64,000 nucleotides of DNA from Pedobacter cryoconitis (GCF_014200605.1 NZ_JACHCE010000003.1:124001-188000); one strand, 5' to 3'. Numbered from the stretch's first letter, positions 1 to 8,462 are shown. Made by a program: numbers and translations. The notes: a model not told the origin generated them from the sequence alone.

Positions 1-298
1 TGATATGCAGCGATCCAACCGTGAAATCAGGAATTCGGTACTGACCAGTTACAATCATTTAAATGCCTACAGTGAACAGCTTGCCGTCCAGGTGAAAAGC
101 ATTTCAAACCAGGAAGTACTGTTGAATGGTGAATCTTCTAAGTTTGATCTGGGTGAAAGTACATTGTTTTTGATAAACAGCCGTGAATCTAAGTTGATTG
201 ACATGAAAATCAAACGGGAAGAAATGATTTCAGGTTATCAGAAAACATTGGCAGAGCTTTATTATAAAGCGGGTAGCAGGATGTTGTTTCATTTATAG
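1..298 (+). CDS. TolC-family outer membrane efflux protein, C-terminal fragment cut by window edge
   Basis: The reading frame is open to the left edge of the window, so only the last 98 or so residues are visible and the true start lies outside. The visible part is a long amphipathic helix-turn-helix with the pattern LNGESSKFDLGESTLFLIN followed by a second helix ending AELYYKAG. This pattern is typical of the C-terminal repeat of TolC-like outer-membrane channel proteins. Such proteins form the outer-membrane exit duct of tripartite exporters. Partner genes would lie upstream and cannot be seen. Assignment rests on this repeat pattern only. Confidence 0.7.
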   Translation, partial: DMQRSNREIRNSVLTSYNHLNAYSEQLAVQVKSISNQEVLLNGESSKFDLGESTLFLINSRESKLIDMKIKREEMISGYQKTLAELYYKAGSRMLFHL

Positions 299-651
299 CT
301 GGAATTCATATAGGATAATAATTGGCAGATTTCTTCAACCCGTGTTCCCGTCGCGGGTTGACACAGGGCGAAGGTCAAACTTCCAGGATGGTGCACATAA
401 ACTTTAGCTTCTACTGTGCCATTCTTCAAGTTTAAAATTGCATTTGCGGAAACCGGAGGCCCCAAATCGCAGGATTTTTCTTGTTAAATACTTGTAGAAC
501 ATTTGCGTTTAGTCCAGCAATTTTGGCTGTTGAACCTGATGAAAAAGGATCAAGTCATAAACTTGTGATTTACCCGTTAAACTTCCCATAATAAATACCT
601 TTCTACCAATGTAAGCTATTCGCGTTAAAGATTATCCTGATGCGTAAAAAA

Positions 652-701
652 TGTCCGTAATTGTCCGCAGCTGTCTGCAATTGTCCGCAATTGTCCATGG
701 G
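652..701. repeat. Five degenerate tandem copies of a 10-bp unit (TGTCCGCAAT)
   Basis: The units are TGTCCGTAAT, TGTCCGCAGC, TGTCTGCAAT, TGTCCGCAAT and TGTCCATGGG, in perfect 10-bp register. A 10-bp period puts each unit on the same face of the DNA helix, as in protein-binding arrays. There is no gene close enough to name a regulated partner. Confidence 0.7.
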
Positions 702-893
702 TTAGTCAAAGGGAAAATTATAATTTCATTAATCTTCATCCGGTTATGATTTGGTTGTGCCTGAGTGGTGGTCGGTGTAACACCAGGTTGTAAACAGCCT
801 TTAAGCATAGGAACTCTATGTCATTTCAACTAGTTGTTTTTACTTGGACTTGCCATGCTCTTACGTTACTTTAACACTGCTCTTACCCTAACG

Positions 894-926
894 AGTACCC
901 GGACAGTACCCGGGCAGTACCCGGCC
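894..926. repeat. Three tandem copies of an 11-bp unit (AGTACCCGGNC)
   Basis: The units are AGTACCCGGAC, AGTACCCGGGC and AGTACCCGGCC, differing only at base 10. Just upstream, TGCTCTTAC occurs twice (854-862 and 877-885 approximately). The GC-rich array stands out in an AT-rich spacer. Its function is unknown. Confidence 0.75.
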
Positions 927-1000
927 GATATAGATTGATTATTTAGCTATTTTGAATTTATTTACTAACAGCCCGACCTTGTTTCGGCTGAGTCATTCCC

Positions 1001-1093
1001 ATGCAAATTGAAAGCTTTCAGCGCAACTTCCAGAGGCATAAGAGCATCAGTGATATCAAAGACTTGTTTAGCGTGTCAAAAATTTATGCTTAA
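1001..1093 (+). pseudogene. Possible helix-turn-helix remnant of a transposase
   Basis: A 30-codon frame starting with ATG reads MQIESFQRNFQRHKS, then ISDIKDLFSVSKIYA, and stops. The second half resembles the HTH of transposases and resolvases (SxSDIxxLFxVSxxxIY). Everything downstream is out of frame or absent. It may be only a chance resemblance. Nothing else of an insertion sequence is visible nearby. Confidence 0.25.
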
Positions 1094-1185
1094 AAAAGAG
1101 CCTGATCCACAAGTTTATCACTTGATCCGTGAAAATGGCAATTGAAAAATTTTCCGGAAGTAGGATACTTCCTATTATGGAAATA

Positions 1186-1221
1186 AAAAACCCCATCCTA
1201 ATAGTTAGAAATGGGGTTTTT
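1186..1221 (-). terminator. Rho-independent terminator of the downstream tRNA-Asn
   Basis: The stem AAAAACCCCAT/ATGGGGTTTTT surrounds a 14-nt loop and lies 28 nt past the 3' end of the tRNA on the minus strand. It is followed on that strand by a T-rich tract. Confidence 0.8.
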
Positions 1222-1249
1222 ACGTGATTTTCATTCCTGAAAATCTTTG

Positions 1250-1323
1250 CTCCCTCTGCTGGGCTCGAACCAGCGACCCTCTGATTAACAGTCAGATGCT
1301 CTAACCAGCTGAGCTAAGAAGGA
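1250..1323 (-). tRNA. tRNA-Asn (anticodon GTT), copy 1
   Basis: Read on the minus strand, a 7-bp acceptor stem (TCCTTCT/AGAGGGA, one G-T pair) encloses a D arm, an anticodon arm TCTGA-CTGTTAA-TCAGA and a T arm with GGTTCGAGCC. The loop CTGTTAA gives anticodon GTT, so it reads asparagine codons. The discriminator base is G, and no CCA end is encoded. It is identical to the copy at 1443-1516 over the 74-nt gene. Confidence 0.95.
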
Positions 1324-1402
1324 GTGCTGGTTTTTAAAAAAAATAACGCTTTTTTTAAAAGGTTAAGCGTATTATAAAAGGCAATGCCCTCTACTTTAAC
1401 AG

Positions 1403-1437
1403 AAAAAACCGTTCAACATGACATTGAACGGTTTTTT
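1403..1437 (-). terminator. Rho-independent terminator between the two tRNA-Asn genes
   Basis: A perfect stem AAAAAACCGTTCAA/TTGAACGGTTTTTT with a 7-nt loop lies just past the 3' end of the upstream tRNA-Asn. Each tRNA copy therefore has its own terminator. Confidence 0.85.
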
Positions 1438-1442
1438 ACCTG

Positions 1443-1516
1443 CTCCCTCTGCTGGGCTCGAACCAGCGACCCTCTGATTAACAGTCAGATGCTCTAACCA
1501 GCTGAGCTAAGAAGGA
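1443..1516 (-). tRNA. tRNA-Asn (anticodon GTT), copy 2
   Basis: This is a second copy with the same acceptor stem, GTT anticodon and T arm as the gene at 1250-1323. It is transcribed first on the minus strand. The sequences flanking the two copies differ except for a short shared TGCTCCC leader, so duplication included little beyond the gene. Confidence 0.95.
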
Positions 1517-1660
1517 GTACTCTGGTTATCCGAAAACGTCTTTCTGCTTTAATAAAGAACATAAAGCTTCGTTCGTTTTGGGAATGCAATATTAGGGCTT
1601 TTAAATTATTTATGCAATATTTGTAGACAATATTTTTCAAAAAAAATTAAAAAAAAACAT

Positions 1661-2584
1661 ATGAGCCTGATAATCATAGGTAGTGTAGCATTCGATGCAA
1701 TCGAAACTCCCTTCGGAAAGACTGATAAAATAGTGGGTGGAGCTGCAACTTACGCAAGTTTAGCTGCATCTTACTTCTATAAAAAGGTAAAAATAGTCGG
1801 AGTTGTAGGTGATGACTTCCATAAAAAAGACATCGACACCTTTACAGAACACGGTATTGACACTGAAGGACTGCAAATAAAAGCAGGTGAAAAATCATTC
1901 TTCTGGTCTGGAAAATATCATAATGATATGAACAGCAGAGATACTTTAATTACAGAATTGAACGTATTAGGAGACTTTGATCCGATTATCCCTGAGAGCT
2001 ACCAGGACTGCGAATACCTGATGTTAGGTAATCTGAGTCCACAAGTACAGCAAACAGTCATCAAACGTCTTAAAAACAAGCCTAAATTAATCATTTTAGA
2101 CACAATGAATTTCTGGATGGACATCGCCTTAGATGATTTACTGGAAACGATTAAATTGATTGATGTGTTAACTATCAATGATGAAGAAGCCCGTCAGCTT
2201 TCAGGAGAATACTCATTGGTTAAAGCAGCGAAGAAAATTCTTGCTATGGGACCTAAATACCTGATCATTAAAAAAGGTGAGCATGGTGCATTACTTTTCA
2301 ATGAAGATAAAGTATTCTCTACCCCTGCTCTTCCGTTAGCAGATGTATTTGATCCAACAGGTGCAGGAGATACTTTTGCAGGTGGTTTCATTGGTTACAT
2401 GGCAAAAGCCGGAACCATCAATTTTGAGACGATGAAAAATGCAATTGTCTATGGATCTGCATTAGCATCTTTCTGCGTAGAAAAATTTGGTACTGAAAAA
2501 ATCGTCAACCTTACAGAAAAAGAGGTTGCTGACCGTATCCAGGAATTTGTGAACTTAAGCGCTTTCACACTTACTGAAGCCTAA
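1661..2584 (+). CDS. PfkB-family carbohydrate/nucleoside kinase
   Basis: This cytoplasmic ribokinase-fold kinase phosphorylates a sugar, nucleoside or similar hydroxyl compound with ATP. The 307 residues carry the N-terminal family signature GGAATYAS (26-33) and the C-terminal signature DPTGAGDTFAGG (231-242), with the catalytic base expected at Asp237 in GAGD. The substrate cannot be read from the sequence. The gene stands alone, divergent from the tRNA pair, and is followed by a strong terminator. An A-rich leader precedes the ATG, as is common in Bacteroidota. Confidence 0.9.
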   Translation: MSLIIIGSVAFDAIETPFGKTDKIVGGAATYASLAASYFYKKVKIVGVVGDDFHKKDIDTFTEHGIDTEGLQIKAGEKSFFWSGKYHNDMNSRDTLITELNVLGDFDPIIPESYQDCEYLMLGNLSPQVQQTVIKRLKNKPKLIILDTMNFWMDIALDDLLETIKLIDVLTINDEEARQLSGEYSLVKAAKKILAMGPKYLIIKKGEHGALLFNEDKVFSTPALPLADVFDPTGAGDTFAGGFIGYMAKAGTINFETMKNAIVYGSALASFCVEKFGTEKIVNLTEKEVADRIQEFVNLSAFTLTEA

Positions 2585-2616
2585 TTATTCAGGTCATTCC
2601 CGAAATAAATATTTAT

Positions 2617-2648
2617 AAAAGCATCAGCCTTCGGGCTGATGCTTTTTT
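2617..2648. terminator. Bidirectional terminator between convergent genes
   Basis: The stem AAAAGCATCAGCC/GGCTGATGCTTTT closes a TTCG tetraloop and has a T tract on one side and an A tract on the other. It serves the kinase gene on the plus strand and the cytochrome b5-like gene on the minus strand. Confidence 0.9.
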
Positions 2649-2651
2649 TAT

Positions 2652-2888
2652 TTAAGTTTTAAGTTTCCCAATAGCAGTAAACTTTTCAAACACAGTTTCA
2701 GAATGCGGCGCATCCGCCAGTTCATCGGTAAGATCCTGCCCTGCCCAATGTTCATAATGTTTTCCATTTTTCCACAAGCGGCTCTCACTTACGTCATAGA
2801 TCAAGCCCAGAAAAGCAACCCATATCTGTGGTTTATCCTGCCCGTTCCTCAGGGCAAGCTGTTGTTTGGTAAATTCCGGCAGTTCCAT
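2652..2888 (-). CDS. Small cytochrome b5-like heme-binding protein
   Basis: The 78-residue protein matches the short stand-alone cytochrome b5/steroid-binding family. It has QIWVAFLGLIYDVS (21-34), the core KNGKHYEHWAGQDLT (40-54), and a second histidine in DAPHS (59-63). His47 and His62 are the likely axial heme ligands. No signal peptide or membrane segment is seen, so it is probably cytoplasmic. Its start codon shares one base with the stop codon of the lycopene cyclase gene, indicating translational coupling. A redox role beside a carotenoid enzyme is inference only. Confidence 0.85.
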   Translation of the reverse strand: MELPEFTKQQLALRNGQDKPQIWVAFLGLIYDVSESRLWKNGKHYEHWAGQDLTDELADAPHSETVFEKFTAIGKLKT

Positions 2889-3565
2889 TAACGACGTGAT
2901 CTTAATTTAAAGAATTCAAAAAGATAAACAGTCAGTAATAACATCGCCATAAAATAAAAAGGCGTTTCAAAAGGAATATTAAACTGATTAAAGCGTAATG
3001 TTTCCACGCTGTTATACTGTATTACAGGAAGGTTAACTATAACACTATAAACGATATAAAATGGAATTAAGGTAACGAGGAATGCTCTATAAAACCGGTA
3101 CATAAACCTGATTTTATTCACATATTCTATATAGAGAATGAACACCAGCAATATCGAAAACGTAAACAATGTATATAATTTCTGATGACCAAAATAGAGC
3201 ATCGCTATGCATACGCCAAGCATAATATTACTTAAAGCAAGACTATACTTATCATGGCTATTATCAGGAAAACGATAATTTAAAAAAAGATAGATAGCAA
3301 GACCAGATAAGGGCAGGATAAATGAAAACAGCAGCTCTTCTATAGGTAATTGCCATAAGGTCATACCACTCAGGTAAGGTGGATTAAATACGATTACTTT
3401 AAGTTGTGTCAGGAACTCTGTAGGTATAGAAAAAGCAAAAACATTAATCAGCACAGCAAGAATAATGAATTTACTATTATTGGTAAAATCGAGTTGTCTG
3501 ATAGAAAATAGTAGGACAGGCAATAATAAAAGAGCCAGATTGACGAATAAATAAGTATAGTTCAT
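2888..3565 (-). CDS. Lycopene cyclase domain protein (CrtYc/CrtYd type), membrane protein
   Basis: The 225 residues form about seven hydrophobic segments and resemble two fused heterodimeric-type lycopene cyclase halves, which make beta-ionone rings in carotenoids. The first half keeps FNPPYLSG (60-67) and the catalytic-type motif PIEE (74-77). The second half has IPFETPFY (197-204), where the family usually has P-x-E-D, so the second acidic residue is replaced by Thr201. The protein may be a diverged paralogue. No phytoene genes are visible in the window. The downstream cytochrome b5-like gene overlaps it by one base. Confidence 0.75.
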   Translation of the reverse strand: MNYTYLFVNLALLLLPVLLFSIRQLDFTNNSKFIILAVLINVFAFSIPTEFLTQLKVIVFNPPYLSGMTLWQLPIEELLFSFILPLSGLAIYLFLNYRFPDNSHDKYSLALSNIMLGVCIAMLYFGHQKLYTLFTFSILLVFILYIEYVNKIRFMYRFYRAFLVTLIPFYIVYSVIVNLPVIQYNSVETLRFNQFNIPFETPFYFMAMLLLTVYLFEFFKLRSRR

Positions 3566-3642
3566 TTAGCAGGATAAGTCTGAAGATCAAAAATATACTT
3601 TTGATCCCATTAAATCATTTTCTTTTTCCCGGCTGTCTCATC

Positions 3643-3678
3643 AAAAAAGTTGACCGCTGCATCATTGCAGCGATCAAC
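3643..3678 (-). terminator. Terminator of the SusC/SusD operon
   Basis: On the minus strand a 13-bp stem with one G-T pair (GTTGATCGCTGCA/TGCAGCGGTCAAC) and a 4-nt loop is followed by six T. It begins 16 nt beyond the susD stop codon. Confidence 0.85.
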
Positions 3679-3693
3679 CAAGTTTAATATTAA

Positions 3694-5112
3694 TTAATAA
3701 CCAGCATTTTGCTGTCCGGCTAAATTAATATTCGCACTAATCTCAGCCTGTGGGATCGGCGCTATTGTTTTTGGGTCTGTAGCAGTCAAACTACATCTGG
3801 TTACCGTAATTTCCAGCGGATCATTACAGAAATTTCGCTGCATAGTAATACCATTCCTCATCAGATCAAAGAAAACCTGCCCCTCGAACATTAGTTCTCT
3901 TCTTCTTTCTAATAAGATTTCTTGTAATAAAGCCGCTCCGGAAAGCCCGGAAACAGGCGCTAAACCACGATTAGTCTTAATGATATTCAAGTCAGCCAGA
4001 GCCTGGGTATCCTGACCACCAATTTTATTTTCAGCCTCAGCCCTATTTAAGATAACCTCTGATAAACGCAATACCTTAGGACTGTACATTCCCTGGGCAC
4101 CGTCCTGTTGTTTATATTTATTATTCTGAAATTCTGCAGGACTATTGCTAAAAGGACTAATAAAAAGCTTATATCTGTTATCATTAGTTTTATCAAATAC
4201 TGCAACAAGATCAGGAGAAACGCGTATATCACCATATCCAGGTTTCAAATAGATATTCCCAATATTATCAGACCCCTGACTTTCTGTTGGTAAAAATTTG
4301 ATAGTAAAAATATCTTCAGGGGCTCCCGGTGTAGCATAATAGGTTGTCAGAGAACCTGCAGGAGTAATCACATAACCCGCACCAGTCACAGTATTAGCCT
4401 CAGCTATAGCATTTGCATTATCACCTTTGTATAAATAAACTCTGGAAAGTAATGCAGAAGCAGCATATTTACTAGCGGTTACCTTATCTGAAGCCGAAGT
4501 TGCAGCTAATAAAGTTTTCGCACTTACAAGATCATTTATAATTTGTGTATAAACCTCAGCAACAGTGTTTCTGCCTGGATAATTGCTAACGTCAGAGACT
4601 AAGACAACCGGAACTCCCAGCTGAGATCCATTTCCCTGGTTATAGGGCTTAGCAAATACCCTTACCAGATCAAAGTACCCTAAAGCCCTTACAAACTGGG
4701 CCTGACCTTTTGCCAGATCTTTTTCCGCCTGGCTGGCCTCAACTTTATCAACCTTATTAATGATATTATTAGCTCTCGCTATAGTAGAATACATAGCTGT
4801 CCATATACTGGTAATACCTGCATCATTTGCAGCATAGTTTTTCTGAAAAGTAGACAAATAACGATTACTGTTTGCTTTTGAAATATAAACGTCACTTGCA
4901 CTTAAATCACCATATATATAAAGTGATCTGCCATAATAGTCTACATCCCGCATACTTGCGTACATCCCTAAAATAGCTGTATTTATTCCTTTTATTGTTC
5001 CCAGTGCAACATCTGTACCCAATGCATCTTTCGGATTTAAATCCAGCTGCTTTGTGCAGGCCGAAAAAATCACAGTGAATGCCGTTAAACCTATGATTAG
5101 AATCTTTTTCAT
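3694..5112 (-). CDS. SusD/RagB-family outer membrane nutrient-binding lipoprotein
   Basis: The 472-residue protein begins with a lipoprotein signal ending FSAC (Cys19), followed by the typical SusD start (LDLNPKDALG). A TPR-rich helical core and the C-terminal segment EILLERRRELMFEGQVFFDLMRNG are hallmarks of the family. SusD proteins cap the SusC channel on the cell surface and hand over oligosaccharides, peptides or other ligands. It is the second gene of a two-gene operon, 22 nt after susC. No polysaccharide-degrading enzyme lies nearby, so the ligand is unknown. Confidence 0.93.
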   Translation of the reverse strand: MKKILIIGLTAFTVIFSACTKQLDLNPKDALGTDVALGTIKGINTAILGMYASMRDVDYYGRSLYIYGDLSASDVYISKANSNRYLSTFQKNYAANDAGITSIWTAMYSTIARANNIINKVDKVEASQAEKDLAKGQAQFVRALGYFDLVRVFAKPYNQGNGSQLGVPVVLVSDVSNYPGRNTVAEVYTQIINDLVSAKTLLAATSASDKVTASKYAASALLSRVYLYKGDNANAIAEANTVTGAGYVITPAGSLTTYYATPGAPEDIFTIKFLPTESQGSDNIGNIYLKPGYGDIRVSPDLVAVFDKTNDNRYKLFISPFSNSPAEFQNNKYKQQDGAQGMYSPKVLRLSEVILNRAEAENKIGGQDTQALADLNIIKTNRGLAPVSGLSGAALLQEILLERRRELMFEGQVFFDLMRNGITMQRNFCNDPLEITVTRCSLTATDPKTIAPIPQAEISANINLAGQQNAGY

Positions 5113-5134
5113 ATTATATTTTATATTATATTTT

Positions 5135-8100
5135 TTATAATGACACCTTTACACCCGCCGTAATACTCTTACTCACAGGGTATTTAAAAAACTCATTTGC
5201 TGTAAGTGCGCCCTCAGGATCAACACCTTTATACTTGGTAATCGTTAATAAATTTATTCCCGTTACAAAAACTTTAAGAGAGGATAATTTCATTTTCTGA
5301 GCTACAGAAGCTGGCAATGTATAACCCAGAGTTACATTTCTCAGACGCAAAAAGTCATTACTTTCAAGAAAACGTGTAGAGAGCCCGGCAGAGTTTTGAT
5401 TACCACCAATAACCGGCTTTGGTCTTTCAGCATTCTGACCCGGGGTAGTCCAGAAATTCTTATCTGCATCAATAAAATAACCACCTTGCCAATTCGCTCC
5501 ATCCGAGTCAATGATAGATCCGGCCTGGTTATATGCTTTTGCTCCTGTAGAAGCATAAATAGTAAAAGCAAGCTCGACTCCCTTATAACGGAATGTATTA
5601 CTTAATCCATATATATATTTTGGCAACGATGTACCGCTATACTTTTTGTTTTCATTTCTGTTAGCGATCGCATAATTATTAGTTGTTGTTTTCCCGTCAG
5701 CCAGATACCACAAAGGATCGCCGTTACTCGGATCAACACCTGCCCATACTGGTAAGAACCAGGCATTAATCGGTAAACCTACTCTGGTGATTCCCAAACT
5801 GGTAATAATATCCTGATCATTAAATAGTTTGGTCACCTCATTGTTATTATAGGAGAAATTAAAATCTGTTGTCCATGAAAATCCCGATGACGATTTAATA
5901 TTATCACTGCTTAAAGTTGCTTCAAATCCTTTATTGGTTAGTGAAGCTGCGTTCTTAAAGGCAGTAGTAAACCCACTCGTTCTGGAAACCGGTACTCTTA
6001 AAAGTACATCAGTTGATTTTCTATTGTAGAAGTCAAAAGTACCTCTTAAACGACCTTTTAAGATTGCAACCTCCAATCCCACATCAAACTGCTTATTTTT
6101 CTCCCAGGTCAGATTCTCATTGCCCGGCGTTGAAGGACCGCTACCACCTACACCATTGTAAGTAATATTTTTATAGGTATAAAGTGGTTGCGCCAGATAA
6201 TTGCTATTTTCAATATTAGGGACAGAAGCTACCCCTGATGTTCCAAAACTTGAACGAAGACGCAGGTCAGAAAAAAGATGCTGTGTTTTCATGAAATCCT
6301 CATCAATAATTTTCCAGGAACCGCCTATCGAATAAAAATTAGCATACCTGTTGTTTTTACCAAATCGTGAAGATCCATCTCTTCTAATAGACCCTGTCAG
6401 TGAATATTTACTATCAAAAGTATAATTAACCTGCCCTAAATAAGATAAAAATGAATATTCAGATTGCCCGCCACCAACAGCATTCGGCGTACCAAAGGTA
6501 CCTAGTTCCTGTAACCTCGGATCTGAACTTCCAAGCGCATCTGCATAAAAATTAGAAGAATTATATCTCTGATATTCTGTTAAAATCATATACCCTAATT
6601 CATGACGGGTATCTTTTAAACGGAAATTACCATAAATAGAGGACTGAGAAGTAAATGTATAGACATTAGTCTGGGTTTGGGTTAACTCACCACTTTTAGC
6701 AGGTGTAGCGCCAAGACCATTACCAGTTGTCGGGTCAAGATAATTCTTAAGTGCAGCATTAATCAAGTCAATACCTATGGTCTGTTTTACATTTAACCAG
6801 TCTTTAATCTTAACTTCAGCATAACCATTTCCCAAGCCCCTGAATTGCTTCATTTTAGTATAATTCAGTGGATTAGAGTACAGGAAATTATCCGAAAAGT
6901 TACCTCCGTACTCAGGTTCTGAACCTGTAAAAAGAGAACCGTCCGGTTTATAAGGATAAACATGTAAAGGGCTGTTTGCCATAGATCCATAAAGCGGACT
7001 TGAATAATAACCACCCCCATCAGCATTAAGTGCATTAGAAAAAGATGTATTCAGGGACATTCCCACCTTCAGCCAGCTTTTAGCTTTACTATCTACATTC
7101 AGATTAGCATTTATCCTTTTAAAGCCAGAGTTTATAACAGTTCCATCCTGATCAAAGTATCCCAATGATATCGCGTGAGTAGTTTTCTCATTTCCACCAC
7201 TAATTGACAAATCATAAGCTTTTGTAGATCCATGTCTATATGCAGCTTTAACCCAGTCAAACGTTTTATCTAATAAAGATGCAGGATAAGCTGCATCGAT
7301 TTCTGCGGGAGTACTACCATTTACAGCCAATACAGACCTTTCGTAATCATAAACCTGTTTACCATCCATCATTTTCCATTTACCGAAGCTAGGTCTGACT
7401 GTACCCATCTGTGCACTGAAATTAATAACAGATTCACCTGCTTTACCTCTTTTAGTTGTGATCACAATCACACCATTACCACCTCTTGAACCATACAAGG
7501 CCAGAGCAGATGCATCTTTTAAGACTGTCACACTTTCCAGATCATTAGGATTTAAATTGGACAAGATATCATTGCTCTGAGCTATCTGGTTGTAGTCATT
7601 AGCAAATTGTCCTGTTTCAACAATAACTCCATCTATTACATAAAGTGGTGAAGCAGAGGCTGAAATAGAACCAACCCCCCTAACCCTCACATTGGATTGT
7701 GCTCCAGGCTGGCCCGAAGTACTCAGAACAGTCACGCCTGCAGCTTTACCCTGAAGAATATCATTTACATTTGTCAGTGGAACGTCCTGAATATCTTTAG
7801 CCTTAATTAATGACGAAGATATCGCCGACTTTCCTTTTACCTGATTACCATAACCAGTAATAATGACTTCAGACAAGCCTTTTACGTCCGAAACCAGTTG
7901 AAGATTCAAAAGACCGGAACTGCCAGCTATCTTAGTCTGCGGGAGATAACCTATAAATGAAAATACAATTTCCGATGTAGCGGATGGAATGACCAGAGAA
8001 TATCTGCCGCTTGAATTAGTAAAAGTGCCTTTTCCAGACCCTTTAATTTTGACAGAAACACCTGGTAAAGGCAATCCATCTTCCTGACCTGTAATTGTAC

Positions 8101-8179
8101 CTGTAATAGTTCGTTCTTGCGCCATCGCTGATACAGCGAGAAACATGAGTAAAAACAAACTCAGTAGAAGTTTTTTCAT
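5135..8179 (-). CDS. SusC/RagA-family TonB-dependent outer membrane transporter
   Basis: This 1014-residue protein opens with a signal peptide ending AMAQ. A carboxypeptidase-like regulatory domain follows (about 23-105, starting TITGTITGQEDGLPLPGV), then the plug (about 115-225, with DILQGKAAGVTVLSTSG and SPLYVIDGV) and a long beta-barrel ending in KVSL. It imports nutrients across the outer membrane using TonB energy together with SusD. It lacks the extra N-terminal STN signalling domain of FecA-like receptors, so direct ECF/anti-sigma control is not expected. A long inverted repeat abuts the start codon. Confidence 0.95.
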   Translation of the reverse strand: MKKLLLSLFLLMFLAVSAMAQERTITGTITGQEDGLPLPGVSVKIKGSGKGTFTNSSGRYSLVIPSATSEIVFSFIGYLPQTKIAGSSGLLNLQLVSDVKGLSEVIITGYGNQVKGKSAISSSLIKAKDIQDVPLTNVNDILQGKAAGVTVLSTSGQPGAQSNVRVRGVGSISASASPLYVIDGVIVETGQFANDYNQIAQSNDILSNLNPNDLESVTVLKDASALALYGSRGGNGVIVITTKRGKAGESVINFSAQMGTVRPSFGKWKMMDGKQVYDYERSVLAVNGSTPAEIDAAYPASLLDKTFDWVKAAYRHGSTKAYDLSISGGNEKTTHAISLGYFDQDGTVINSGFKRINANLNVDSKAKSWLKVGMSLNTSFSNALNADGGGYYSSPLYGSMANSPLHVYPYKPDGSLFTGSEPEYGGNFSDNFLYSNPLNYTKMKQFRGLGNGYAEVKIKDWLNVKQTIGIDLINAALKNYLDPTTGNGLGATPAKSGELTQTQTNVYTFTSQSSIYGNFRLKDTRHELGYMILTEYQRYNSSNFYADALGSSDPRLQELGTFGTPNAVGGGQSEYSFLSYLGQVNYTFDSKYSLTGSIRRDGSSRFGKNNRYANFYSIGGSWKIIDEDFMKTQHLFSDLRLRSSFGTSGVASVPNIENSNYLAQPLYTYKNITYNGVGGSGPSTPGNENLTWEKNKQFDVGLEVAILKGRLRGTFDFYNRKSTDVLLRVPVSRTSGFTTAFKNAASLTNKGFEATLSSDNIKSSSGFSWTTDFNFSYNNNEVTKLFNDQDIITSLGITRVGLPINAWFLPVWAGVDPSNGDPLWYLADGKTTTNNYAIANRNENKKYSGTSLPKYIYGLSNTFRYKGVELAFTIYASTGAKAYNQAGSIIDSDGANWQGGYFIDADKNFWTTPGQNAERPKPVIGGNQNSAGLSTRFLESNDFLRLRNVTLGYTLPASVAQKMKLSSLKVFVTGINLLTITKYKGVDPEGALTANEFFKYPVSKSITAGVKVSL

Positions 8180-8183
8180 AAAT

Positions 8184-8225
8184 AATTGTTTTAGTTAATT
8201 GATAACCCAATTTACTAAAACAATT
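8184..8225. promoter_or_regulatory. 18-bp inverted repeat at the susC translation start
   Basis: The arms AATTGTTTTAGTTAATTG and CAATTTACTAAAACAATT match at 17 of 18 positions and are separated by ATAACC. The structure ends four bases before the susC start codon. In RNA it would place the start region next to a stable stem. As DNA it would be a large operator. It has no GC-rich stem with a T tract, so it is not a typical terminator. Confidence 0.6.
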
Positions 8226-8410
8226 TACTGAACAGCAGACTCCTAACAGGAATTATTTTATCAATTCATTAAATCTGTATTTCTGGTGAAATAAGCTTAT
8301 TTTACATTGAATTAACAAGGAAAAACAGCATGTAACATTTATGATATTATAACTTTTTACTTTTCCATAAAAAACATATAGCTTTCCCAGAAAAGATCAA
8401 GATCTCATAA

Positions 8411-8444
8411 AAAAAGCTGTTGTTTTCTTAAACAACAGCTTTTA
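8411..8444 (-). terminator. Terminator of the ECF sigma factor gene
   Basis: The 13-bp stem AAAAGCTGTTGTT/AACAACAGCTTTT with a 6-to-8-nt loop is followed on the minus strand by a T run. It lies 18 nt past the sigma factor stop codon. Confidence 0.85.
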
Positions 8445-8462
8445 GATAAAAAAAACAGTTTG

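Larger units (their letters stand above)
299..1185. other. Non-coding stretch with two short direct-repeat arrays
   Basis: About 890 bases without a convincing gene lie between the TolC fragment and the tRNA terminator. The stretch holds a 10-bp array near 652-701, an 11-bp array near 894-926, a possible HTH fragment at 1001-1093 and a small hairpin (GGAAGT/ACTTCC) near 1156-1172, all discussed separately. One stretch (about 480-590) keeps an open frame ending in LVIYPLNFP, but it has no start codon or recognisable homology. The region reads like a scar of decayed DNA. Confidence 0.5.

Noticed and set aside
299..650. Coding potential near 480-590 (frame ending LVIYPLNFP)
   Set aside because: There is no start codon or upstream continuation, and the peptide is not recognisable. 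It is treated as chance or a scar.
3694..8179. Polysaccharide utilisation locus
   Set aside because: Only the SusC/SusD pair is present. No glycoside hydrolase, lyase or SusR/hybrid sensor lies nearby, so a PUL cannot be claimed.
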